Positions 10,081-22,715 of a stretch of 64,000 nt of DNA are shown one piece after another; positions within the stretch are counted from its first letter, which is position 1, and each line of letters begins with the position of its first letter. This DNA is from Mycolicibacterium frederiksbergense (lineage in GTDB: Bacteria > Actinomycetota > Actinomycetes > Mycobacteriales > Mycobacteriaceae), in the NCBI RefSeq assembly GCF_029893345.1, contig NZ_JARXVE010000001.1, forward strand, positions 310,001-374,000, read 5' to 3'. The translations under genes and the position numbers were made by a program. Below the pieces are notes generated by a model that was given only the letters and a program-made list of their open reading frames with translations, was not told the DNA's origin and did no database searches.

Positions 10081-10638
10081 ATGGGCTCTTCAAGTACCGA
10101 CCGGGAATTGTTGTCTGCGGCGGACGTCGGCCGCACCATTTCCCGGATCGCCCATCAGATCATCGAGAAGACCGCACTCGACGATCCCGCCGAGCGGGAA
10201 CGCGTGGTGCTGTTGGGAATCCCCACCCGCGGTGTGACATTGGCCACCCGGCTGGCCGACAAGATCAGCGAGTTCGTCGGCGTTGCGTTGCCCGTCGGTG
10301 CGCTGGACATCACGCTTTACCGCGACGACCTCAACTTCAAGCCGCCCCGACCGCTGGCGTCGACCTCGATCCCGGCCGGCGGCATCGACGACGCCGTGGT
10401 GATCCTCGTCGACGACGTGCTGTATTCCGGGCGCTCGGTGCGCTCCGCGCTGGACGCACTGCGGGACATCGGCCGGCCACGGGTCGTCCAGCTCGCGGTG
10501 CTCGTCGATCGCGGTCATCGCGAACTGCCGGTCCGCGCCGATTATGTCGGTAAGAACGTGCCGACCTCACGCACCGAGAGTGTGCATGTGCTGCTGTCCG
10601 AGCATGACGACCGCGACGGAGTGGTGATATCGAAATGA
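10081..10638 (+). CDS. pyrR: Pyrimidine operon regulator PyrR
   Basis: PyrR binds pyr mRNA in response to UMP and can also act as a uracil phosphoribosyltransferase. The 185-residue protein has the PRPP-binding loop [21 protein letters not shown] in the type I phosphoribosyltransferase fold, the TRGVTLA segment and the basic RNA-contact surface typical of PyrR. The ATG at 10081 is preceded by AAGGAGG 13 nt upstream, which is part of the leader hairpin. It is the first gene of the UMP operon; pyrB starts 28 bp after its stop. Confidence 0.95.
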   Translation: MGSSSTDRELLSAADVGRTISRIAHQIIEKTALDDPAERERVVLLGIPTRGVTLATRLADKISEFVGVALPVGALDITLYRDDLNFKPPRPLASTSIPAGGIDDAVVILVDDVLYSGRSVRSALDALRDIGRPRVVQLAVLVDRGHRELPVRADYVGKNVPTSRTESVHVLLSEHDDRDGVVISK

Positions 10639-10666
10639 CGAACGCTTGCGTGAGGAATCGACCGCT

Positions 10667-11623
10667 ATGACGACGCGTCATCTCCTATCGGCCGCGGATC
10701 TGACCCGTGAGGAAGCGACGGCGATCCTCGACGACGCCGACCGGTTCCGCGAGGCGCTGCTCGGCCGTGAGGTGAAGAAGCTGCCCACCCTGCGTGGCCG
10801 CACCATCATCACCATGTTCTACGAGAACTCCACCCGTACCCGGGTGTCGTTCGAGGTGGCGGGCAAGTGGATGAGCGCCGACGTGATCAACGTCAGCTCG
10901 TCGGGATCCTCGGTGGCAAAAGGGGAGTCGCTGCGCGACACGGCCCTGACGTTGCGGGCCGCCGGCGCTGATGCCTTGATCGTCCGGCACCCGGCTTCCG
11001 GTGCGGCACAACAACTTGCCGAGTGGACCGCCGAGGAAGGCGGTACCGGACCCAGCGTGATCAACGCCGGGGACGGTACCCACGAGCATCCGACCCAGGC
11101 CCTGCTCGATGCGCTGACCATCCGTCAGCGCCTCGGCGGCATCGAAGGCCGGCGGGTGGTCATCGTTGGGGACGTGCTGCACAGCCGGGTGGCCCGGTCG
11201 AATGTGGCACTGCTGACCACCCTTGGTGCCGAAGTGGTGCTTGTGGCGCCGCCCACACTGATGCCGTCGGGGGTTTCCGGCTGGCCGGTGTCGGTGTCCA
11301 CCGATCTGGACGCCGAGCTGCCCGCGGCCGATGCGGTGCTGATGCTGCGGGTGCAGGCCGAGCGGATGAACGGCGGGTTCTTCCCGTCGGAGCGGGAGTA
11401 CTCGGTGCGCTACGGATTGTCCGAGAAGCGGCAGGCCATGCTGCCCGGCAACGCGGTGGTGCTGCACCCGGGACCGATGCTGCGCGGCATGGAGATCGCG
11501 TTCCCGGTTGCGGATTCATCGCAATCGGCTGTACTGCAACAGGTTTCAAACGGTGTCCACGTGCGGATGGCGGTGCTGTTCCATCTGCTGGTGGGTGCAG
11601 ATCGGGAGGCGATCAGCGTATGA
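10667..11623 (+). CDS. pyrB: Aspartate carbamoyltransferase catalytic chain
   Basis: It joins carbamoyl phosphate and aspartate to N-carbamoyl-aspartate, the first committed step of UMP synthesis. The carbamoyl-phosphate motif [11 protein letters not shown] and the [11 protein letters not shown] motif are both present. Length 318 fits the class that works without PyrI, and no pyrI is found. The chosen ATG begins [12 protein letters not shown] and has GAGGA about 10 nt upstream; a TTG 21 bp earlier is in frame but less likely. The last four bases overlap pyrC (ATGA). Confidence 0.95.
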   Translation: MTTRHLLSAADLTREEATAILDDADRFREALLGREVKKLPTLRGRTIITMFYENSTRTRVSFEVAGKWMSADVINVSSSGSSVAKGESLRDTALTLRAAGADALIVRHPASGAAQQLAEWTAEEGGTGPSVINAGDGTHEHPTQALLDALTIRQRLGGIEGRRVVIVGDVLHSRVARSNVALLTTLGAEVVLVAPPTLMPSGVSGWPVSVSTDLDAELPAADAVLMLRVQAERMNGGFFPSEREYSVRYGLSEKRQAMLPGNAVVLHPGPMLRGMEIAFPVADSSQSAVLQQVSNGVHVRMAVLFHLLVGADREAISV

Positions 11624-12981
11624 CCGCGCACGCGAGGAGCAAGAACCACCCACAGCAGGTATTCATTCGCGGGGTGCGCCTCTACGGCGAGGGTGATCAG
11701 GTCGATGTTCTGATCGCCGACGGGCAGATCGCCGAGATCGGTGCCGCCCTCAAGGCTCCCGAGGGTGCCGAGGTGATCGAGGCGACCGGCCAGGTGCTGC
11801 TGCCCGGCTTCGTCGACCTGCACACCCATCTGCGCGAGCCCGGCCGCGAATACGCCGAGGACATCGAAACCGGCTCGGCGGCAGCGGCTCTGGGCGGTTA
11901 CACCGCGGTGTTCGCCATGGCCAACACCGATCCGGTCGCCGACTCCGTGGTGGTCACTGACCACGTGTGGAACCGGGGCCAGCAGGTGGGACTGGTCGAC
12001 GTGCACCCGGTCGGCGCGGTCACTGTGGGGCTGGGCGGCACTCAGCTCACCGAAATGGGTCTGATGGCTGCCGGTGTCGGCCAGGTGCGGATGTTCTCCG
12101 ACGACGGACTCTGCGTCCACGATCCGCTGGTGATGCGCCGCGCGCTGGAATACGCCACCGGGCTCGGGGTGCTCATCGCCCAGCACGCCGAGGAACCGCG
12201 CCTGACCGTCGGCGCCGTCGCCCACGAGGGCCCCAACGCGGCCAAGCTCGGGTTGGCAGGCTGGCCGCGCTCGGCCGAGGAATCGATCGTGGCGCGGGAT
12301 GCGATCCTGGCCCGCGACGCCGGCGCCCGGGTGCACATCTGCCACGCTTCTACCGCGGGTACCGTCGAACTGCTGAAATGGGCTAAGGCGCAAGGGATTT
12401 CCATCACCGCCGAGGTTACCCCGCACCACCTGCTGCTCGACGATTCCCGGCTGGCCAGCTACGACGGCCGTAACCGGGTGAACCCGCCGCTGCGCGAATC
12501 CAGCGACGCCCAGGCGTTGCGTCAGGCGCTGGCCGACGGGGTGATCGACTGTGTGGCCACCGACCACGCCCCGCACGCCGAGCACGAGAAGTGCTGCGAA
12601 TTCTCGGTAGCCCGCCCCGGCATGCTGGGCCTGCAAACCGCGCTGTCGGTGGTGGCCGAGACCATGGTGCGCCCGGGCCTGCTGACCTGGCGGGGTGTCG
12701 CCAAGGTGATGAGCGAGGCCCCCGCGGCCATCGTCGGATTGCCGGATCAGGGCCGGCCGCTGGAAGTGGGGGAGCCGGCCAACCTCACCGTGATCGATCC
12801 CGACGCGACCTGGACCGTGGAGGGCGACGAACTGGCCAGCCGGTCGGACAACACACCTTTCGAGGCGATGACGCTGCCTGCGACGGTGACTGCCACCCTG
12901 CTGCGCGGCAAGATCACCGCACTCGACGGGAAGTGTCTTCCGGCGGGCAGGAGCACAGCGACCGGGGGATCGGCACGGTGA
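11620..12981 (+). CDS. pyrC: Dihydroorotase
   Basis: A class I dihydroorotase (453 residues) that cyclises N-carbamoyl-aspartate. The first Zn motif H68-T-H70 lies in [14 protein letters not shown]; later metal ligands fall in VHICHAS and the conserved ATDHAPH. The ATG overlaps the pyrB stop as ATGA, giving coupled translation. The N-terminus carries about 12 extra polar residues before the conserved [12 protein letters not shown]. Confidence 0.95.
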   Translation: MTAHARSKNHPQQVFIRGVRLYGEGDQVDVLIADGQIAEIGAALKAPEGAEVIEATGQVLLPGFVDLHTHLREPGREYAEDIETGSAAAALGGYTAVFAMANTDPVADSVVVTDHVWNRGQQVGLVDVHPVGAVTVGLGGTQLTEMGLMAAGVGQVRMFSDDGLCVHDPLVMRRALEYATGLGVLIAQHAEEPRLTVGAVAHEGPNAAKLGLAGWPRSAEESIVARDAILARDAGARVHICHASTAGTVELLKWAKAQGISITAEVTPHHLLLDDSRLASYDGRNRVNPPLRESSDAQALRQALADGVIDCVATDHAPHAEHEKCCEFSVARPGMLGLQTALSVVAETMVRPGLLTWRGVAKVMSEAPAAIVGLPDQGRPLEVGEPANLTVIDPDATWTVEGDELASRSDNTPFEAMTLPATVTATLLRGKITALDGKCLPAGRSTATGGSAR

Positions 12982-13478
12982 ACACACCTACGCTGATCGC
13001 ATCGCTGGTGATGGCGGCCATACTGGCCGTGCTGATCGCGTTTCTGATCCGCCAGATGATGCGTGGCTGGCTGCACCGGACGCAACGCCAGGCACAGCTG
13101 ATCGGGACACTGCCGTCGCTGCCCGACACCGTCGGCGCGGCGACAATCCCGGCCACCAAGGGGATGTATGTGGGCAGCACGCTGGTGCCGCACTGGAACG
13201 ACAAGGTCGCCGCGGGCGACCTCGGATTTCGGACCAAGGCGGTACTGACCCGATATCCCGAGGGAATCATGATGCAGCGCAGCGGTGCTGGGCCGATCTG
13301 GATTCCCACCGAGTCGATCACCGCGATCAGGACCGAGCGCGGCATCGCAGGAAAAGCACTGACTTTCGACGGAATTCTGGCCATCAGGTGGCGGCTGCCC
13401 TCGGGCACCGAGATCGACACCGGGTTCCGCGCTGATAATCGCGCAGAGTACGACCGCTGGCTGGAGGAAGAGGCATGA
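12978..13478 (+). CDS. Single-helix membrane protein with a PH-like domain (Rv1382-like)
   Basis: This 166-residue protein sits in the middle of the UMP operon, overlapping pyrC (GTGA) and carA (ATGA) by 4 bp each. It has one membrane helix at about residues 7-27 and a cytoplasmic beta-rich domain with features of bacterial PH domains ([48 protein letters not shown]). The position and layout match M. tuberculosis Rv1382, sometimes labelled an export protein or transporter; the sequence gives no evidence for transport. Its constant place between pyrC and carA suggests a role tied to the pathway or simple co-expression. Confidence 0.85.
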   Translation: MNTPTLIASLVMAAILAVLIAFLIRQMMRGWLHRTQRQAQLIGTLPSLPDTVGAATIPATKGMYVGSTLVPHWNDKVAAGDLGFRTKAVLTRYPEGIMMQRSGAGPIWIPTESITAIRTERGIAGKALTFDGILAIRWRLPSGTEIDTGFRADNRAEYDRWLEEEA

Positions 13479-14679
13479 CGAGCAACGGTGACAAACGAAA
13501 CGGCACGGCGGCGAGCCGCCTATCTGGCACGGCGGCGAGCCGCCTATCTGGCAAGGCGGTCCTGGTCCTCGAGGACGGGCGCGTCTTCACCGGCACTCCT
13601 TTTGGGGCGGTCGGCGAAACCCTCGGCGAGGCGGTGTTCTCCACCGGAATGTCGGGCTATCAGGAGACGCTCACGGATCCGAGCTACCACGGCCAGATCG
13701 TGATCGCCACCGCACCGCAGATCGGTAACACCGGCTGGAACAACGAGGACGGCGAAAGCCGCGGGGACAAGATCTGGGTGGCCGGTTACGCGGTGCGTGA
13801 CCCCTCGCCGCGGGCGTCGAACTGGCGCGCCACCGGAACCCTCGACGATGAGCTGGTCCGCCAGGGCATCGTGGGCATCGCCGGCATCGACACCCGGGCG
13901 GTGGTGCGTCATCTGCGCACCCGCGGGTCGATGAAGGCCGGGGTGTTCTCCGGACAGACGGCCGATGCGCCGATCGACGAGCTGGTGGCCCGGGTCCTTG
14001 GCCAGCCCTCCATGTTGGGTGCGGACCTGGCCGGACAGGTCAGCACCCGTAGCCCCTATATCGTTGAAGCTGACGGAGCAGCCGAAGGCGCCCACCGGTT
14101 CACCGTGGCGGCGATCGACCTGGGTATCAAGACCAATACCCCGCGCAACTTCGCCCGACGTGGCATCCGCAGCCACGTGCTGCCGTCGTCGGTCACCTTC
14201 GATCAGATCGCCGACCTCAAACCCGATGGGGTGTTCCTGTCCAACGGCCCGGGTGATCCGGCCACCGCCGACTACATGGTCGGGGTGACTCGCGAGGTGC
14301 TCGCGGCCGGAATCCCGCTGTTCGGCATCTGCTTCGGCAACCAGATCCTGGGCCGGGCGCTGGGCCGGTCCACCTACAAGATGGTCTTCGGTCACCGCGG
14401 GATCAACGTCCCGGTGATCGACCACGTCACCGGCCGGGTGGCGATCACCGCCCAGAACCACGGTTTCGCCCTGGAGGGAGAAGCCGGCGAGACCTTCGAT
14501 ACTCCCTTCGGCGCCGCCGAGGTCAGCCACACCTGCGCCAACGACGGTGTGGTGGAAGGCGTCCGGCTGGCCAACGGGCGGGCGTTCTCGGTCCAGTACC
14601 ACCCGGAGGCCGCGGCCGGACCACATGACGCGGAGTACCTGTTCGACCAGTTCGTAGACCTGATGGCAGGAGAGAAGTA

Positions 14680-14680
<1 letters not shown>
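13475..14680 (+). CDS. carA: Carbamoyl phosphate synthase small subunit
   Basis: CarA hydrolyses glutamine and passes ammonia to CarB. The small-subunit N-domain starts near residue 27 ([14 protein letters not shown]), and the class I amidotransferase domain follows from about 208 with nucleophile C286 (FGICFGNQ) and the catalytic pair H376 and E378 (QYHPEA). Length is 401. The first 26 residues are poorly conserved and include a perfectly duplicated 24-bp unit encoding two TAASRLSG copies. The ATG at 13475 overlaps the preceding gene (ATGA). Its stop overlaps carB by one base (TAATG). Confidence 0.95.
13502..13549 (+). repeat. 24-bp tandem duplication in carA
   Basis: Two perfect 24-bp units (13502-13525 and 13526-13549) share the core GGCGGCGAGCCGCC, an inverted repeat with 6-bp arms and a GA loop; a third partial unit follows. 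The unit is a multiple of three, so the frame stays open. A 24-bp repeat with the same GGCGAGCCGCC core occurs in uvrC. Confidence 0.85.
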
Positions 14681-18021
<3,341 letters not shown>

Positions 18022-18023
18022 CG

Positions 18024-18836
18024 ATGATCGGCTTCGGACAACGGTTGGCCGATGCGGTGTCGGTGCGGGGGCCGCTGTGCCCCGGGATCGACCCGCATCC
18101 GGAGCTGTTGCGGGCGTGGGGTTTGGGCGTCGATCCCGACGGCCTGGCCGCGTTCTGCGACATTTGCGTAGCGGCGTTCGCCGACTTCGCGATCGTCAAG
18201 CCGCAGGTGGCGTTCTTCGAGGCGTATGGCTCGGCCGGGTTCGCCGTGCTGGAGCGCACCATCGCCGCCTTGCGAGAGGCCGGTGTGCTGGTGCTGGCCG
18301 ACGCCAAACGCGGGGACATCGGCTCGACCATGGCGGCTTATGCCGCGGCGTGGGCCGGTGACTCCCCATTGGCGGCCGATGCGGTCACCGCATCGCCGTA
18401 TCTGGGCTTCGGTTCGTTGCAGCCGCTGTTGGACACCGCGGCCGAACATGGTCGCGGGGTGTTCGTGCTGGCCGCCACCTCCAACCCGGAGGGGCCGAGC
18501 GTGCAGCGGGCCATGGCCGGGTCCCGCACCGTGGCGCAGTCGATCGTGGACTCCGCCGCAGAGGTGAATCGTGCCGCTGCCCAACCGACCGGGTCGGTCG
18601 GAGTGGTGGTCGGGGCGACGGTGACCGAGCCGCCCGATCTCAGCGGGTTGGGCGGGCCGGTATTGGTGCCCGGTGTCGGCGCCCAGGGCGGCCGTACCGA
18701 TGCGCTGGCCGGTTTGGGCGGGGCCAGGCTGGTGCTGCCCGCGGTGTCGCGCGAGGTGCTGCGCTCGGGCCCGGCGATTGCCGATTTGCGGGCCACCGCC
18801 GAACGCCTGCGCGACGAGGTCGCTTACCTCGCCTGA
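18024..18836 (+). CDS. pyrF: Orotidine 5'-phosphate decarboxylase
   Basis: The last step of UMP synthesis. The 270-residue protein belongs to the longer mycobacterial (type 2) OMP decarboxylases: the catalytic array is D93-A-K95-R-G-D98 in [13 protein letters not shown]. The C-terminal phosphate-binding segment is VPGVGAQGG. The ATG lies 2 bp after the carB stop. pyrD is not in the operon, and a secreted-protein gene converges downstream. Confidence 0.93.
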   Translation: MIGFGQRLADAVSVRGPLCPGIDPHPELLRAWGLGVDPDGLAAFCDICVAAFADFAIVKPQVAFFEAYGSAGFAVLERTIAALREAGVLVLADAKRGDIGSTMAAYAAAWAGDSPLAADAVTASPYLGFGSLQPLLDTAAEHGRGVFVLAATSNPEGPSVQRAMAGSRTVAQSIVDSAAEVNRAAAQPTGSVGVVVGATVTEPPDLSGLGGPVLVPGVGAQGGRTDALAGLGGARLVLPAVSREVLRSGPAIADLRATAERLRDEVAYLA

Positions 18837-18856
18837 CCGACCTCGCACACCCGCAG

Positions 18857-18896
18857 TCCACGCCGGGGCCTGACCTCGGGGGCGGCATGGCGTGGA
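18857..18896. terminator. Possible terminator of the pyr operon
   Basis: TCCACGCC (18857-18864) and GGCGTGGA (18889-18896) are perfect 8-bp arms around a G+C-rich 24-base interior that can extend the stem. It lies 20 bp after the pyrF stop, between convergent genes, and has no U-tract. Confidence 0.38.
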
Positions 18897-18964
18897 ACCG
18901 CGAAACGTGCTTGCGCAGAGTCAGATTGACGGCCGCGCGGTCAGATGTCGTGCGACGCAGCGGG

Positions 18965-19459
18965 TCACAGCGGGATCCAGATGCCGAACAGCCAGAAGCC
19001 CCAGTTGTTGAACTGCGGGTTGAAGAATGGTGTCACCCATTGCCCGTTGTAGTTGAACGGTTGGTGGTCGAGCCTGCCCTGGTCGATGCCACGCCAGCCC
19101 ATGCCCGGTGGCGGGGGCGGTGGGGCGTCCCACGGGCCGCCACCGGGCCCACCCTGGTGATCAGGCCCGCCGGGCCATCCCGGGCGATCTGGGCCATCTG
19201 GGCCGCCTTGCCACCCCTGGTGATCGGGTCCGCCGGGTCCGCCGGGTTGATCGGGTCCGCCTGGGCGATCAGGCCCACCCGGCCCGCCGGGTCCACCGGG
19301 GTGATCGGGTCCACCCGGTCCACCCGGGCCCTGGCAGTTACCAAACGCACACGGCGGCCCGGGTTCGGCGGCCGCCACCCCCCCGGCGCCTGCCGCCAGA
19401 GTGGCGGTACCGAGGGCGACGACCAGGGTGGATGCGCAGGTCAGACGCTTGATATTCAT
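18965..19459 (-). CDS. Secreted Gly/Pro/Asp-rich repeat protein
   Basis: No family recognised. The 164-residue product starts MNIKRLTCAST and has a clear signal peptide with likely cleavage after AAA (about residue 31). Residues 42-105 are a low-complexity tract of GGPD-x-PGG and GPGGP units, resembling the collagen-like tracts of some surface proteins. A conserved-looking C-terminus rich in Trp, Phe and Asn (from about residue 118, ending WGFWLFGIWIPL) follows a run of six prolines. An ATG 57 bp earlier is in frame, but the inner one has GAAGGGA before it and gives a proper signal peptide. In M. tuberculosis a PE/PPE pair occupies this place. Confidence 0.72.
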   Translation of the reverse strand: MNIKRLTCASTLVVALGTATLAAGAGGVAAAEPGPPCAFGNCQGPGGPGGPDHPGGPGGPGGPDRPGGPDQPGGPGGPDHQGWQGGPDGPDRPGWPGGPDHQGGPGGGPWDAPPPPPPGMGWRGIDQGRLDHQPFNYNGQWVTPFFNPQFNNWGFWLFGIWIPL

Positions 19460-19957
19460 GTCCAGCTTCCCTTCGCGAGGGTTGGATACCCGACCAAAAG
19501 GACGGTATTTAGGCAAGCTGTGTAATCGCTATGCGGCAATTAGGCGCGGGCTAGGCGTCGTGATCGACTGCGTGTGACGGGCATTTCGCGAGCTCCGACA
19601 CGCCCGACACGCCGTGACCAGCGAAAATTTTCTGAAAACCGTGATGTGGGCCAGTGCGGACGCCGGAGCGGCTGGTCTCGGACGGATGCCGACCTGGTCG
19701 CGGGTGTTCCGAAAAGCATTGACATGCAGGAATATCCGCCGCGAAGCGCGATCGAGGGCGGTGATTCGGCGTTGATTCGAGGGAAAACAGCCGGTCGTCG
19801 TGGCGCACTACACGCTGGGCTTTTAGCGCCGTAACCAGGGGGTGGGGTTAGCGTTCGTCAGCCTGCGTGGGTACGGTCGTCGTCGCTGGCTGGTTTGAAC
19901 TCCAGCCGTAAAAAACAAGAGATGGCCGAAGAGAAATCGCCAGAGACGGAGGAACCC
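19460..19957. other. Intergenic region upstream of mihF
   Basis: These 498 bases separate the divergent secreted-protein gene and mihF. The region is more A+T-rich than its surroundings and contains a GAAAATTTTC palindrome at 19623-19632. Two open frames of about 85 codons on opposite strands (around 19551-19834) have no ribosome-binding site, no recognisable motif and mirror each other, so I do not call them. It probably holds the mihF promoter and its control sites, but no hexamer pair is convincing. Confidence 0.5.
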
Positions 19958-20275
19958 GTGGCCCTTCCCCAGTTGACCGACGAACAGCGCGCGGCAGCGT
20001 TGGAGAAGGCTGCTGCCGCACGTCGAGCGCGAGCCGAGCTCAAGGACCGGCTCAAGCGCGGCGGCACCAACCTCAAGCAGGTGCTCACCGACGCCGAGAC
20101 CGATGAGGTCTTGGGCAAGATGAAGGTCTCCGCGCTGCTGGAGGCCCTGCCCAAGGTCGGCAAGGTCAAGGCACAGGAGATCATGACCGAGCTGGAGATC
20201 GCCCCGACCCGCCGTCTGCGCGGCCTCGGCGATCGTCAGCGCAAAGCGCTGCTGGAGAAGTTCGACCAGTCCTAA
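19958..20275 (+). CDS. mihF: Mycobacterial integration host factor mIHF
   Basis: mIHF is an essential nucleoid-associated DNA-bending protein and the host cofactor of phage L5 integration. The 105-residue form starts [29 protein letters not shown] (start codon GTG), then the helix-two-turn-helix core with [18 protein letters not shown] and the C-terminal [23 protein letters not shown] at 19948-19952 sits 5 nt before the GTG, which decides the start. An in-frame TTG 63 bp upstream would add 21 unconserved residues, the source of the over-long annotations of this family. Confidence 0.93.
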   Translation: MALPQLTDEQRAAALEKAAAARRARAELKDRLKRGGTNLKQVLTDAETDEVLGKMKVSALLEALPKVGKVKAQEIMTELEIAPTRRLRGLGDRQRKALLEKFDQS

Positions 20276-20286
20276 GGCGCGCGGAT

Positions 20287-20880
20287 TTGAGCGCAGGTAG
20301 AGGGGCCGGACACCACATCGCTACGGCTCCGGTCGTCGTGTTGTCCGGTCCCTCCGCCGTCGGGAAGTCGACCGTGGTCCGTTGTCTGCGGGAACGCCTT
20401 CCCGACCTGTATTTTTCTGTCTCGGTCACCACCAGGGCGCCACGCCCCGGGGAGATCGACGGAGTCGACTATTTTTTCGTGTCCGCGGAGCGGTTCCAAC
20501 AGCTGATCGATGACGGTGAGCTGCTGGAATGGGCCGAAATCCACGGCGGGCTGCACCGCTCGGGGACACCGGCCCAGCCGGTGCGGGACGCCACGCTGGC
20601 AGGGCGCCCGGTGCTGATCGAGGTTGATCTGGCCGGCGCTCGGGCCGTCAAGCAGGCAATGCCCGAGGTGGTGTCGGTGTTTCTCGCACCGCCGAGCTGG
20701 GACGAACTGGTCAATCGGTTGTCCGGTCGGGGCACCGAATCGCCCGAGGTGATGGCCAGGCGGCTGGAGACGGCGCGGGCCGAAATGGCCGCCAAGTCCG
20801 ACTTTGACCAGGTCGTGGTCAACCGCCAGTTGGAATCCGCGTGCGACGAATTGGTATCCTTGCTGGTGGGCAGCCGCTGA
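20287..20880 (+). CDS. gmk: Guanylate kinase
   Basis: It phosphorylates GMP to GDP. The P-loop GPSAVGKS is at residues 21-28, followed by the GMP-binding [18 protein letters not shown] and the lid region [13 protein letters not shown]. Length 197 is typical. The start is a TTG 11 bp after the mihF stop, chosen because it gives the short polar leader seen in mycobacterial Gmk; no strong ribosome-binding site is visible, so read-through coupling from mihF is likely. Confidence 0.93.
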   Translation: MSAGRGAGHHIATAPVVVLSGPSAVGKSTVVRCLRERLPDLYFSVSVTTRAPRPGEIDGVDYFFVSAERFQQLIDDGELLEWAEIHGGLHRSGTPAQPVRDATLAGRPVLIEVDLAGARAVKQAMPEVVSVFLAPPSWDELVNRLSGRGTESPEVMARRLETARAEMAAKSDFDQVVVNRQLESACDELVSLLVGSR

Positions 20881-20983
20881 CTCATCGTGCCGGAACCGAC
20901 GTGATCGGATCCGCGAGCCGCCAACACGCTGTTCACAAATGCATTCACGGCATTCGTTCCATCAACCGCCAGGAGACTTCTTC

Positions 20984-21307
20984 GTGAGCACCCCGCACGC
21001 CGATGCGCAGCTGGTCGCTGCGGACGACTTGGGTATCGATCCGTCCGCTGCCAGCGCCTACGACACGCCGCTGGGCATCACCAATCCGCCCATCGACGAG
21101 TTGCTGGACCGTACGTCGAGCAAGTACGCACTGGTGATCTACGCCGCCAAGCGGGCGCGTCAGATCAACGATTACTACAACCAGCTCGGCGACGGCATTC
21201 TGGAATACGTCGGCCCGCTGGTTGAGCCCGGCCTGCAGGAGAAGCCGCTCTCGATCGCGATGCGGGAGATCCACGAGGACCTGCTCGAGCACACTGAGGG
21301 CGAGTAA
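20984..21307 (+). CDS. rpoZ: RNA polymerase omega subunit
   Basis: Omega helps fold and retain the beta-prime subunit. The 107-residue protein has the conserved [20 protein letters not shown] and [12 protein letters not shown] segments and a C-terminal [10 protein letters not shown] motif. The GTG at 20984 is preceded by AGGAG at 20971-20975. The 103-bp gap from gmk may contain a separate promoter, but I see no clear hexamers. Confidence 0.95.
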   Translation: MSTPHADAQLVAADDLGIDPSAASAYDTPLGITNPPIDELLDRTSSKYALVIYAAKRARQINDYYNQLGDGILEYVGPLVEPGLQEKPLSIAMREIHEDLLEHTEGE

Positions 21308-21326
21308 GCCAGGCCGGGGTCGGTTG

Positions 21327-22580
21327 GTGAGCGCGCGTAAGCGAATCGTCGTCGGTGTAGCCGGCGGCATCGCCGCCTACAAGGCGTGCACCCTGGTCCG
21401 TCAGCTCGCCGAGGCCGGCCATTCCGTGCGGGTCGTGCCGACAGAGTCGGCATTGCGCTTTGTCGGTGCCGCCACGTTCGAGGCCCTGTCGGGCAATCCG
21501 GTGCACACGGGCGTCTTCACCGACGTCCACGACGTCCCGCACGTACGCATCGGTCAGGAGGCCGATCTGGTCGTCGTGGCACCGGCCACCGCCGACCTGC
21601 TGGCCCGGGCCGTAGCCGGCCGGGCCGACGATCTGCTAACGGCCACACTGCTGACCGCGCGATGCCCAGTGCTGTTCGCCCCGGCCATGCACACCGAGAT
21701 GTGGTTCCACCCGGCGACCGTGGACAACGTGGCCACCCTGCGCCGTCGGGGCGCGGTGGTGCTGGAGCCCGCATCGGGCCGGCTCACCGGAGCCGACAGC
21801 GGCGCGGGCCGGCTGCCTGAGGCCGAAGAGATCACCACTTTCGCGCAACTGCTGCTGGAGCGTGGCTTGGAATCTCCGGCCCTGCCGTACGACTTGTCCG
21901 GGGTGAAGGCTCTGGTGAGTGCGGGAGGCACCCGCGAGCCGATCGATCCGGTGCGGTTCATCGGTAACCGCAGTTCCGGCAAGCAGGGATACGCGGTGGC
22001 CCGGGTGATGGCGCAGCGCGGCGCCGACGTGACGCTGATTGCGGGCAACACCGCCGGCCTGGTCGACCCGGCCGGCGTCGAGGTCGTGCACGTCGGTTCG
22101 GCCGCGCAGTTGCACGACGCGGTGTCCAAGCACGCCCCCGAGGCCAATGTGCTGGTGATGGCCGCGGCGGTGGCCGACTTCCGGCCCGCCCAGGTGGCCA
22201 CGAGCAAGATCAAGAAGGGCACCGCCGAACCGAGTTCGATTGAGCTCGTCCGCAACGACGACGTGCTCGCCGATGCCGTGCGAGCCCGCGCCGAGGGGCA
22301 GTTGCCAAATATGCGGGCCATCGTCGGTTTCGCCGCCGAGACCGGCGACGCCAACGGCGACGTGCTGTTCCACGCCAGGGCCAAACTCCAGCGCAAAGGC
22401 TGTGACCTGCTGGTGGTCAATGCGGTGGGCGACAATCGGGCGTTCGAGGTGGATCACAATGATGGTTGGTTGCTGGGTGCCGACGGTACCGAGGCCGCGC
22501 TGGAGCATGGGTCGAAGACGCTGATGGCGACCCGTATCGTGGACTCGATCGCGGCGTTTCTGAGCAAGCACGACGCGTGA
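21327..22580 (+). CDS. coaBC: Bifunctional phosphopantothenoylcysteine synthetase/decarboxylase
   Basis: CoaBC joins cysteine to 4'-phosphopantothenate and decarboxylates the product on the way to CoA. The flavoprotein CoaC half (about residues 1-185) shows the VGVAGGIAAYKAC motif, the VVAPATADLLAR block and PAMHTEMW. The CoaB half starts near 195 with the VSAGGTREPIDPVRFIGNRSSGKQG-type motif and includes VADFRPA and KIKK. Length is 417. GTG at 21327 is chosen; an in-frame TTG directly before it is an alternative. It follows rpoZ by 19 bp. Confidence 0.95.
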   Translation: MSARKRIVVGVAGGIAAYKACTLVRQLAEAGHSVRVVPTESALRFVGAATFEALSGNPVHTGVFTDVHDVPHVRIGQEADLVVVAPATADLLARAVAGRADDLLTATLLTARCPVLFAPAMHTEMWFHPATVDNVATLRRRGAVVLEPASGRLTGADSGAGRLPEAEEITTFAQLLLERGLESPALPYDLSGVKALVSAGGTREPIDPVRFIGNRSSGKQGYAVARVMAQRGADVTLIAGNTAGLVDPAGVEVVHVGSAAQLHDAVSKHAPEANVLVMAAAVADFRPAQVATSKIKKGTAEPSSIELVRNDDVLADAVRARAEGQLPNMRAIVGFAAETGDANGDVLFHARAKLQRKGCDLLVVNAVGDNRAFEVDHNDGWLLGADGTEAALEHGSKTLMATRIVDSIAAFLSKHDA

Positions 22581-22715
22581 CCCGCGAACGCATCATGGTG
22601 CGGATAAGGGTTGCGCATCGGCGTCCCACGCGCTTGAGTGCAACAGGACAGCGATATCATTCGTATATCTAAGTAGTTTGGGTACTTTCAGATTCGGCAA
22701 GGAAGGAAGCGGACC

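Noticed and set aside
19130..19335. Short repeats that could look like a CRISPR array
   Set aside because: They are imperfect G/C-rich coding repeats of the GGPD-x-PGG protein, with no constant direct repeat or unique spacers.
19551..19834. Two opposing frames of about 85 codons upstream of mihF
   Set aside because: They overlap each other, have no ribosome-binding site or -10 box close to the start, and no recognisable domain.
22581..22715. SAM riboswitch in front of metK
   Set aside because: No SAM-I, SAM-II or SAM-IV-like core could be seen in the 135 bases; only weak promoter hexamers and a ribosome-binding site.
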